Origin: Candidatus Omnitrophota bacterium
GTDB taxonomy: Bacteria > Omnitrophota > Gorgyraeia > Gygaellales > Profunditerraquicolaceae
Reading direction: 5' to 3'
Length of the DNA stretch: 37,029 bases
Assembly: GCA_003644385.1 (NCBI GenBank)
Contig: QNCD01000007.1
Span: 1 to 37,029 of the forward strand
Part shown: positions 24,336 through 30,361 of the stretch, in pieces
Numbering within the stretch: position 1 is the stretch's first letter
How the letters are laid out: every line of letters begins with the position of its first letter
Notes under the pieces: generated by a model
Told to the model about the DNA's origin: nothing
What the model saw: only the letters and a program-made list of their open reading frames with translations
Databases searched by the model: none
Translations under genes and position numbers: made by a program

Positions 24336-25139
24336 ATGGAGAAAATAGGGATAATCGCGGGAAGTAAAAAATTTCCCATTATATTTTCGCAGGGCGCGAA
24401 GAAAAAAGGCTGCTTCGTCGTAGCAGTAGGCATAAAAGGGGATACTTCTCCCAAGTTGAAACGTTACGTTGATAAGCTCTATTGGATTAGCATCCGGGAT
24501 TTTAACAGTATTGTCGAAATATTCAAAAGCGAGGGGATAGCTAAAATTGCCATGGCCGGGCAGATTCATCCGCGCCGGCTGTTCAGCAAAGAATTGAAGC
24601 GCAGCGAAGAAGCCCAGAACATTCTTAATCAGTTAAAGGATAAAAAGGCGGATACCATATTTGGGGCAATCGCGCAAAAATTAGAGGATGCGGGCCTGAA
24701 GCTCCTAGATACGACAACTTTCGTAAAAGAATATCTTCCTCCTAAGGGCGTCTTGACTAAAACCGCTCCTGACTTTAGCGCCTGGGAAGATATATATTTT
24801 GGTTTCGATATAGCTAAAATAATCGCCCATGCTGATATAGGCCAGACTGTAGCGGTCAAAAATAAGGCAATAGTAGGCGTAGAGGCTTTGGAGGGGACGG
24901 ATAACCTTATTCTCCGGGCCGGCAAAATTGCCGGACGTGGTTCCACTCTGGTAAAGGTGAGTAAGCCAAAACAGGATATGCGTTTTGATATTCCGGTAGT
25001 TGGTTTAAATACAATAAAAAACCTGGTTAATTGTAAGGCAAAATGCCTGGCCATCGAGGCAGACAAAACTCTTTTTATAGATAAAGAAGAAAGCATTAAA
25101 ATGGCCGAGAGAAAAGGCATTTCTATCGTTGCGATATAA
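24336..25139 (+). CDS. lpxI: UDP-2,3-diacylglucosamine pyrophosphatase LpxI
   Basis: LpxI cleaves UDP-2,3-diacylglucosamine to lipid X, replacing LpxH in many non-enteric bacteria. The 267-residue protein has the N-terminal GIIAGSKKFPIIFSQGAK. The C-terminal catalytic domain contains DIGQTVAVKNKAIVGVEALEGTD and VKVSKPKQDMRFDIPVVG, both characteristic of the family. There is no visible ribosome-binding site, and a 79-bp gap separates it from lpxA. LpxB, the usual next step and frequent neighbour, is not in the window. An AT-rich hairpin begins at the stop codon. Confidence 0.93.
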   Translation: MEKIGIIAGSKKFPIIFSQGAKKKGCFVVAVGIKGDTSPKLKRYVDKLYWISIRDFNSIVEIFKSEGIAKIAMAGQIHPRRLFSKELKRSEEAQNILNQLKDKKADTIFGAIAQKLEDAGLKLLDTTTFVKEYLPPKGVLTKTAPDFSAWEDIYFGFDIAKIIAHADIGQTVAVKNKAIVGVEALEGTDNLILRAGKIAGRGSTLVKVSKPKQDMRFDIPVVGLNTIKNLVNCKAKCLAIEADKTLFIDKEESIKMAERKGISIVAI

Positions 25140-25163
25140 AATAAAGGCTTGTCTTTTATTTTA
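25137..25163 (+). terminator. AT-rich hairpin at the lpxI stop
   Basis: TAAAATAAA and TTTATTTTA form a perfect 9-bp stem around GGCTTGTCT, beginning at the stop codon. The stem is weak but its right arm is U-rich. It sits just before an independent promoter, so partial termination of the lpx transcript is plausible. Confidence 0.4.
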
Positions 25164-25200
25164 GAGTGTGTAATTTTAATACTCACCTGATTAAAAGTCC

Positions 25201-25229
25201 TTGACTCTTTGGGAATTATTTAATATGAT
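25201..25229 (+). promoter_or_regulatory. Sigma70-type promoter of the CBM48 gene
   Basis: TTGACT (25201-25206), 17 bp, then TATGAT (25224-25229), each five of six to consensus. The short leader carries GGGAGG six bases before the ATG at 25253. Together with the terminator downstream, it makes this a single-gene transcription unit. Confidence 0.7.
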
Positions 25230-25252
25230 TAGGTAGGAACAGGGAGGTAGAT

Positions 25253-25537
25253 ATGGCCAAAACAGCAAAAAATACAGGTGCGAAATTGACGGCTTTTAAA
25301 TTTCGCGCCCCCCAGGCAAACAGGGTTAGCCTTGCGGGAAGTTTTAATAATTGGGATACCCAGACTTTTACAGCCAAAAAAGATTCACGCGGTAACTGGG
25401 TAGTAAAGGTCCGACTCCAACCCGGCAGGTACGAATATAAGTTCTTTGTTGACGGGAACTGGATGGAAGATCCTAATAATAAAACACGCTCTTTCAATAC
25501 GTTCGGCAGTCAGAATTCTGTAATTGAAGTAAAATAA
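25253..25537 (+). CDS. Stand-alone CBM48 / AMPK-type glycogen-binding domain protein
   Basis: A 94-residue protein consisting almost wholly of one carbohydrate-binding module of the CBM48 (isoamylase N-terminal, AMPK-beta) type. Signature segments are FKFRAPQANRVSLAGSFNNW, GRYEYKFFVDGNW and MEDPNNKTRSFNTFGSQNS. The aromatic residues W36-equivalent and the later W, with the DPNN loop, are where glycogen binds in AMPK-beta. There is no catalytic domain and no signal peptide. With its own strong promoter and terminator it looks well expressed. Function is unknown; glycogen binding or a scaffolding role is inferred. Confidence 0.8.
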   Translation: MAKTAKNTGAKLTAFKFRAPQANRVSLAGSFNNWDTQTFTAKKDSRGNWVVKVRLQPGRYEYKFFVDGNWMEDPNNKTRSFNTFGSQNSVIEVK

Positions 25538-25553
25538 TCAGGTTAATTTCAAT

Positions 25554-25640
25554 CCACCTTTTTATTTTTTAATTAAGCCGCATAGGTTTTTAATTAAATC
25601 TAAGGATCGGCTAAGATAAAAAATGAAAAGGTGGTTTTTT
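25554..25640 (+). terminator. Long-stem intrinsic terminator after the CBM48 gene
   Basis: CCACCTTTTTATTTTTTA (25554-25571) pairs with TAAAAAATGAAAAGGTGG (25617-25634) over 18 bp with one G-U wobble, and TTTTTT follows at once. The 45-nt loop can form a smaller AGCCG/CGGCT stem. The size and internal structure are larger than needed for a simple terminator. Confidence 0.75.
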
Positions 25641-25670
25641 ATAATGTGATTTCATAATATAATATGAGAT

Positions 25671-26390
25671 ATGAAATATATATATGGCCCGGTTAATTCC
25701 CGCAGGCTGGGTCTTTCTCTAGGCTTAAGCTTGGTGCCCTACAAGACATGTACTTTTGACTGTATTTACTGCCAGTTGGGCCGTACTACCGATTTAGTCT
25801 GCGCAAGGAAAGAATATTTAGAAATAGCCAGGATTCTGGATGAATTGAAATTTTGGTTAGAAAATAATAACAAAGAAGCAGAAAGGCTTAATTTTATAAC
25901 GCTTTCCGGGATGGGAGAATCTGCCTTAAATAACAAAATCGGCGCACTGATTCAGGAGATAAAAGATCTAAGTCGAGTTCCGCTGGCGGTAATTACCAAC
26001 TCTTCGCTGATAAATTTACCTTCGGTGCGCCAGGACTTGCTGAAAACAGATTTAATCGTACCCTCTTTGGATGCGGCGCAGGGGCAGGTATTAAAAAGAA
26101 TCAATTCCCCCCATACGCACATAAAAATAGAAGAGATTATCAACGGACTGATAAATTTAAGAAAAGAATTTAAGGGTAAGATTTGGCTGGAAATTATGCT
26201 GGTAAAAGGCGTAAATGATGACCTCAGGCATATTAAGAAATTAAAAGAGATCATTGAAAAGGTAAATCCGGATAAAATTCATTTAAATTCTCCAATACGA
26301 ACAGCTGCCTTAGCTAATATAGCGACAGTAGATAAGAATAAACTTAAAAAAATTCAGAGAATCTTAGGCGAAGCCTGCACCATCCTTTAA
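25671..26390 (+). CDS. Radical SAM protein (COG0731-like)
   Basis: A 239-residue radical S-adenosylmethionine enzyme. The [4Fe-4S]-binding motif is C27-x3-C31-x2-C34 (CTFDCIYC). The start YGPVNSRRLGLSLGLSLVP, and LSGMGESALN later, are typical of the uncharacterised COG0731-like group. VPSLDAAQGQVLKRINSPH and IWLEIMLVKGVNDD resemble the SAM-binding half of the barrel. There is no extra C-terminal cluster domain. The substrate is not known. The start has no clear ribosome-binding site, and a TATAAT at 25658-25663 would place the transcript start at about the ATG, so the mRNA may be leaderless. Confidence 0.85.
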   Translation: MKYIYGPVNSRRLGLSLGLSLVPYKTCTFDCIYCQLGRTTDLVCARKEYLEIARILDELKFWLENNNKEAERLNFITLSGMGESALNNKIGALIQEIKDLSRVPLAVITNSSLINLPSVRQDLLKTDLIVPSLDAAQGQVLKRINSPHTHIKIEEIINGLINLRKEFKGKIWLEIMLVKGVNDDLRHIKKLKEIIEKVNPDKIHLNSPIRTAALANIATVDKNKLKKIQRILGEACTIL

Positions 26391-26461
26391 GGCCGCATCA
26401 TCTAGGCCGGGTCTTGACACCCTTTAGTGATAAATAAGTTAGAGAAATAAATTTTCAATTT

Positions 26462-26475
26462 ATGCGCCTGTAGCT
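26462..26475 (+). repeat. Partial copy of the tRNA-Arg 5' end
   Basis: ATGCGCCTGTAGCT is identical to the sequence across the 5' end of the tRNA-Arg gene (26646-26659), 184 bp further on. Beyond it the similarity breaks down after GCTTCA versus GCTCA, so this is a fragment rather than a second tRNA. The stretch 26391-26647 has no gene I can support. It holds this fragment, a GCGG-GATG-CCGC hairpin near 26505-26516 and the palindrome listed next. Confidence 0.6.
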
Positions 26476-26549
26476 TCACGCTTCAATCGCTTAATACATC
26501 TGAGGCGGGATGCCGCAGAGATAAATAATAGAAATGGGGGACAATTAGA

Positions 26550-26569
26550 TACCTGCCTGCCGGCAGGTA
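26550..26569. repeat. GC-rich palindrome
   Basis: TACCTGCC-TGCC-GGCAGGTA is an 8-bp perfect stem with a 4-nt loop and contains the 12-bp palindrome CCTGCCGGCAGG. It is much more GC-rich than its surroundings and is followed by a partial GGCAG copy. It looks like a dispersed palindromic repeat, though only one copy is in the window. Confidence 0.6.
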
Positions 26570-26647
26570 GGCAGCGCCGGCCTTGGAGTCACTCGTAGAG
26601 CTGTAGACTAGACCCGAGCATTAATGACTTTCGAACTTATATATGAT

Positions 26648-26721
26648 GCGCCTGTAGCTCAATTGGATAGAGCGCCAGCCTTCGGAGCTGGGCGTTGCTG
26701 GTTCGACTCCAGCCAGGCGCA
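26648..26721 (+). tRNA. tRNA-Arg (anticodon TCG)
   Basis: A 74-nt cloverleaf: acceptor GCGCCTG/CAGGCGC, D-arm GCTC...GAGC, anticodon stem CCAGC/GCTGG with loop CTTCGGA (anticodon TCG), and T-arm GCTGG-TTCGACT-CCAGC. The discriminator is A and CCA is not encoded. All stems pair perfectly. Confidence 0.96.
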
Positions 26722-26731
26722 TTATTTAGTT

Positions 26732-26763
26732 CGGAGTACGGTGTACGGTGTACGGAGTGAGGG
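26732..26763 (+). repeat. Intergenic GTACGG tandem repeat
   Basis: GTACGGT-GTACGGT-GTACGGA follows tRNA-Arg, then GTGAGGGCG. The GTACGG units match those after hisG, so this is a third member of the GTAC family, here without the GAGCGAAGCGAGG end. Confidence 0.55.
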
Positions 26764-26822
26764 CGTTTTTGGATTAATTAAAATAGTGGAGCCGAAGGGA
26801 ATTTTATGCTAATATATTTTTG

Positions 26823-27938
26823 ATGTTAAATAGACAAAAATCCAGTAGACCCATCCGAAAAAGATATAAAAAAGTAGTTATTTTTTTATATCTTTTTTTG
26901 TTTTTATTTCCTTTTATGATTTTGGCCCAGGAGGTTCTTACAGAGAGGAATAAAGCAATATGCGAAGCTATGCAAAAAGGCGCAGAAATTTCCGATTCAG
27001 GCGATTTATCCTTAAAGGTTGAAAATAATGCCCAGCTTCTGGAACCGATTGAGTTACCGGGGCAGGATTATATACAGCAGTTCACATTTAGGGATTATAT
27101 TTTAGATTTATGTATAATGTTAGGCTACATGACCGGAGATACCACTTACGATTTTGATAACCACACCAGCGAATTAAAATTTCCTCTTGGCAATGGCGTA
27201 ATCGGCGGGAATCTCAGTTTAGGTTATGGTAATTTCTCAGTTAATAGCGAAGCCTGGGTGCCATTCACTAATCATGTACGCGAGAAAATGACGGATAAGG
27301 ATTGGGCACTTGGGATTTTAATTTCATCTACTGATTCGAATACGGATGCGGATGCTCTCATATGGGATGCTAACCTGCGATACGATTTTTTTAATAAAAG
27401 CCTTTTTTCTGATGAAGAAAATTTGGCCTTACAGGAATCTGATTTTTTAAAAATTGGTGTTTTATTGGGATATAAGTATGAAAGATTTGATTTCGACATG
27501 TCTGATTTATACTATGAGGTTGACCTATTGGGGGGTAACCAGGGCCAAACGCTTTATCAGGGTGATACGGTTTTGACTTACCATATTAAATATAATCTTC
27601 CGTATATTGGCTTAGCAGCAGATGTATTACGAGAAAGCTATGGAGTCAGGGTTAACCTAAAATATTCTTTCTATCCCACTGCCGAGGATGAAGATAACCA
27701 TCTTCTAAGAGGGCTGACCTTCTATGGAGATTATGATGATGGGTCAGCGGTGATTGGCAGTATGCAAGGATTTTGGAAAATTAATCAAGGCTGGGAATTA
27801 CGGGCGGGATTAGATGGGACTTTAATCAGTATTGATGGAAGAACCTGGGAGGAAAGCCATGATCCGTCATGGGATAGAGACCAGGATACAGATAGCTTAC
27901 AGGGAATACTTTGGTTAGGCTTAAGTTACAAATTCTAA
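26823..27938 (+). CDS. Omptin-like outer-membrane protease
   Basis: A 371-residue predicted beta-barrel. After an N-terminal hydrophobic segment (residues 18-35, likely signal peptide) the barrel shows the omptin succession of strands: DLCIMLGYMTGDTTYDF, TSELKFPLGNGVIGG, FLKIGVLLGYKYERFDF, HIKYNLPYIGLAADVL and a terminal LGLSYKF. The OmpT catalytic pairs appear conserved: D158-K-D160-W (OmpT D83/D85) and D291-N-H293 (OmpT D210/H212). Omptins cleave proteins outside the cell and need LPS. The Protochlamydia Pom family is a related alternative. The track's TTG at 26820 only adds one Met; ATG 26823 is used. No ribosome-binding site is visible. Confidence 0.7.
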   Translation: MLNRQKSSRPIRKRYKKVVIFLYLFLFLFPFMILAQEVLTERNKAICEAMQKGAEISDSGDLSLKVENNAQLLEPIELPGQDYIQQFTFRDYILDLCIMLGYMTGDTTYDFDNHTSELKFPLGNGVIGGNLSLGYGNFSVNSEAWVPFTNHVREKMTDKDWALGILISSTDSNTDADALIWDANLRYDFFNKSLFSDEENLALQESDFLKIGVLLGYKYERFDFDMSDLYYEVDLLGGNQGQTLYQGDTVLTYHIKYNLPYIGLAADVLRESYGVRVNLKYSFYPTAEDEDNHLLRGLTFYGDYDDGSAVIGSMQGFWKINQGWELRAGLDGTLISIDGRTWEESHDPSWDRDQDTDSLQGILWLGLSYKF

Positions 27939-28010
27939 ATTACGTATAACCTGCCCAAAAAATCCATTTTAAATTTATTCATATCCTTGTTTTACCCCCT
28001 ATAACAAATC

Positions 28011-28027
28011 ATGTATTGAAAATACAT
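28011..28027 (+). terminator. Weak AT hairpin after the omptin-like gene
   Basis: ATGTATT-GAA-AATACAT is a perfect 7-bp stem with a 3-nt loop, followed by CTGATTTTTG. It lies 73 bp after the stop codon and could act as a weak terminator. Confidence 0.35.
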
Positions 28028-28062
28028 CTGATTTTTGTTAAAATATATTGGTTTATTCTAGG

Positions 28063-28273
28063 CCATTAAGACTCTGTGCCATAAAGATTGGCGGGTGTGG
28101 CAAAGTATTGCGGTGGACATTAACAGATGACTAAAAGCAAATATATTAACTCCTCGCAGCCAATGGTCTTTATAGTTGCTGCTCGGAGTAAATTTTCATA
28201 ATGTAACAGCTGGAAAATTTACGGCCATTAATTCATAACCTTAGCAAACTTAGATAGAATCATGAATAATGGC
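28063..28273 (+). ncRNA. Candidate structured noncoding element upstream of tRNA-Lys
   Basis: This stretch has no convincing gene but several adjacent stems. They are ACTCC-GCAGC/GCTGC-GGAGT (28149-28189), a perfect 10-bp GTAAATTTTC/GAAAATTTAC (28188-28222), and a 12-bp stem with one bulge, GCCATT-A-ATTCAT/ATGAAT-AATGGC (28224-28273). It starts with GGCCATTAAGACTC, resembling the tRNA-Lys 5' end GGGCCATTAGCTC, and GGCCATTA recurs at 28223. It could be an RNA gene, a processing leader or a relic of a small mobile element. It matches no RNA family I can name. Confidence 0.4.
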
Positions 28274-28288
28274 TGACAAATAAATTTA

Positions 28289-28361
28289 GGGCCATTAGCT
28301 CAATTGGCAGAGCAGGACACTCTTAATGTCAAGGTCGAAGGTTCGACTCCTTCATGGCCCA
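28289..28361 (+). tRNA. tRNA-Lys (anticodon CTT)
   Basis: A 73-nt cloverleaf: acceptor GGGCCAT/ATGGCCC, D-arm GCTC...GAGC, anticodon arm GGACA-CTCTTAA-TGTCA (anticodon CTT, one mismatch at the first pair), and T-arm GAAGG-TTCGACT-CCTTC. The discriminator is A and CCA is not encoded. Confidence 0.93.
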
Positions 28362-28448
28362 CGGATTTTTTACGTAATAAAAAATGAGTCCCGAGCTTCA
28401 ATATATCATTATAATATTATTAGAAGCGAGGGGTGGCTAAGATTATAA

Positions 28449-28880
28449 ATGAAAGAAAAAAAATACCAAATATTAGAGCATACCGCAGATATAGGCATCA
28501 AGGTTAAAGGTAAAGATTTAAAAGAATTATTTAAAAATGCCGCTGTTGCGATGTTTGATATTATTGTTGAAAAAAAACCAGAAAACACACAGAATGGCTT
28601 GGATTCCAAGAAGATTTTCATCCGGCAGGAGGCTCAAAATTCAGAAGAGTTATTTATTAACTGGTTAAACGAATTACTTTCTTTATCGGCGGCAAAAGAG
28701 ATGATTTTTGAAGATTTCCAGATTAATAAATTAGATGAAGAAAATCTCATTGCGCAAGTAAGAGGCGTAGATACAAATAAATATAAAGTAAATACAGAAA
28801 TCAAAGCCGCCACTTACCATGGCTTAAAGATTGAAAAAGGAAGCACTGGATGGCAGGCAGAGGTTATCTTTGACGTTTAA
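28449..28880 (+). CDS. Archease
   Basis: Archease (143 aa) is the activating partner of RtcB, helping guanylate the ligase for multiple turnover. The N-terminal YQILEHTADIGIKVKGKDLKELF is diagnostic, as are LFINWLNELLSLS and the C-terminal IKAATYHGLKIEK. The two partner genes lie 5 bp apart, which strongly supports the assignment. No ribosome-binding site is near the ATG. A GAAGCGAGGGG segment, resembling the end of the GTAC repeats, lies 15 bases upstream. A GCTTC/GAAGC inverted repeat spans the leader. Confidence 0.93.
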   Translation: MKEKKYQILEHTADIGIKVKGKDLKELFKNAAVAMFDIIVEKKPENTQNGLDSKKIFIRQEAQNSEELFINWLNELLSLSAAKEMIFEDFQINKLDEENLIAQVRGVDTNKYKVNTEIKAATYHGLKIEKGSTGWQAEVIFDV

Positions 28881-28885
28881 TCTCT

Positions 28886-30346
28886 ATGGCTGAATCATGG
28901 AGCGGGACTTTAGAAAAAATAGATAATTACCGTTGGCGTATTTCTAAATCCTACAAGCCGGGAATGCGCGTTCCGGGAATTATTTATGCAGATGAAAAGC
29001 TTTTAAAAGATATACGCCAGGATAAAGCAGCAGAGCAGGTGGCTAATGTGGCATTTTTACCGGGGATAGTACATGCTTCTTTAGCTATGCCGGATATACA
29101 CTGGGGGTATGGTTTTTCTATAGGGGGGGTGGCGGCAACCGATATTGAGGCAGGAGGAGTAATTTCTCCTGCAGGCGTGGGCTACGATATCAACTGTGGC
29201 GTAAGGCTCTTAAAGACTAATTTTAAATACGACGAGATAAAGGATAAAATCAAGGGTTTAGTCTATGTATTATTTTCCGATATACCTTCAGGCGTAGGCT
29301 CAAAAGGAGATATCCGGGTAAGCGAAAGAGAAGAGAGAGAGATTTTAGTAAAGGGTGCTGAGTGGGCAGTCAAGAGAGGATACGGTTGCCAGGAAGATTT
29401 AGATAATACAGAAGAATCCGGCGCTATGCAGGGAGCGGATCCTTCAGCTGTTTCTGAAAGGGCTTACGAAAGAGGCAAGGCGCAATCTGGAACCCTTGGC
29501 TCGGGAAATCATTTTTTGGAAGTACAGGTTATTGATCAGCTTTACGACCGTGATATTTGTGATGAATTACAGCTTACGTTAGGTCAAATAACTATAATGA
29601 TTCATTCCGGATCACGGGGTTTAGGTTATCAGGTCTGCGATGATTATACCAAGAGCATGATTCGTTGCCTTCAGAAATATAATATTAATGTTCCCGACCG
29701 GCAGCTCGCCTGCGCCCCGGTTAATTCTCCCGAAGCTAAAAGTTATCTAGGGGCGATGAAGTGCGCTGCGAACTATGCCTGGGCAAATAGGCAGTGCCTT
29801 ACGCATTTGACTCGTCTTGTTTTTGAGAAGGTTTTTAATAGATCTTGGCATAAGATGGATATGCATTTGATTTATGACGTCGCGCATAATATTGCCAAAA
29901 TAGAAAAATATGTTATTGGCAGTAAAGAGAAAAAATTATGCGTACACAGAAAAGGCGCCACTCGTTCATTCGGGCCAGGTCAGCCGGGACTTCCTGAAAG
30001 ATATAAAAAGATCGGACAACCGGTAATAATCCCCGGAGACATGGGCAGGAATTCTTATCTACTTGTGGGCACGCAAAAGGCTATGGATGAGACTTTTGGC
30101 TCTACTTGCCACGGCGCAGGAAGAGTAAAATCCCGTAGTGCAGCGATTAAATCTATAAATATGAACTTATTAATGAAGGAGTTGGAATCTAAGGGTATTA
30201 CGGTGAAGTCTTCTGGCAGGGGGACAATTGCCGAAGAAGCACCTTTGGCTTATAAAGATGTGAATCAGGTAGTGGATGTGGTGCATAATGCCGGAATTTC
30301 TAAGCGCGTCTGCCGGATGCGACCGCTAGGGGTCATTAAAGGCTAA
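28886..30346 (+). CDS. rtcB: RNA-splicing ligase RtcB
   Basis: RtcB (486 aa) joins RNA 2',3'-cyclic phosphate or 3'-phosphate ends to 5'-OH ends using GTP and Mn2+, in RNA repair or tRNA splicing. Metal ligands and the guanylated histidine align in spacing with Pyrococcus RtcB: C104 (GYDINCGVR), H209 (SGNHFLEVQ), H240 (IHSGSRGLG), H334 (YDVAHNIAK) and H409 (STCHGAGRV). HRKGATRSFGPG is also present. The archease gene directly upstream makes this the archaeal-type ligase pair. The substrate is unknown; the flanking tRNA genes are suggestive only. Confidence 0.96.
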   Translation: MAESWSGTLEKIDNYRWRISKSYKPGMRVPGIIYADEKLLKDIRQDKAAEQVANVAFLPGIVHASLAMPDIHWGYGFSIGGVAATDIEAGGVISPAGVGYDINCGVRLLKTNFKYDEIKDKIKGLVYVLFSDIPSGVGSKGDIRVSEREEREILVKGAEWAVKRGYGCQEDLDNTEESGAMQGADPSAVSERAYERGKAQSGTLGSGNHFLEVQVIDQLYDRDICDELQLTLGQITIMIHSGSRGLGYQVCDDYTKSMIRCLQKYNINVPDRQLACAPVNSPEAKSYLGAMKCAANYAWANRQCLTHLTRLVFEKVFNRSWHKMDMHLIYDVAHNIAKIEKYVIGSKEKKLCVHRKGATRSFGPGQPGLPERYKKIGQPVIIPGDMGRNSYLLVGTQKAMDETFGSTCHGAGRVKSRSAAIKSINMNLLMKELESKGITVKSSGRGTIAEEAPLAYKDVNQVVDVVHNAGISKRVCRMRPLGVIKG

Positions 30347-30361
30347 CCAGAGAGGAAGATA

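Noticed and set aside
26414-26440. Possible promoter starting with TTGACA at 26414
   Set aside because: No acceptable -10 box lies 15-19 bp downstream.
26544-26553. ATTAGATACC, identical to a conserved 16S rRNA segment
   Set aside because: Only 10 bases match, and the flanking sequence is not rRNA; probably chance.
26624-26812. 62-aa ORF across tRNA-Arg
   Set aside because: It is simply a translation of the tRNA gene and the GTACGG repeat.
28131-28205. 24-codon ORF (MTKSKYINSSQPMVFIVAARSKFS) before tRNA-Lys
   Set aside because: There is no ribosome-binding site, and it overlaps strong hairpins; RNA structure explains the region better.
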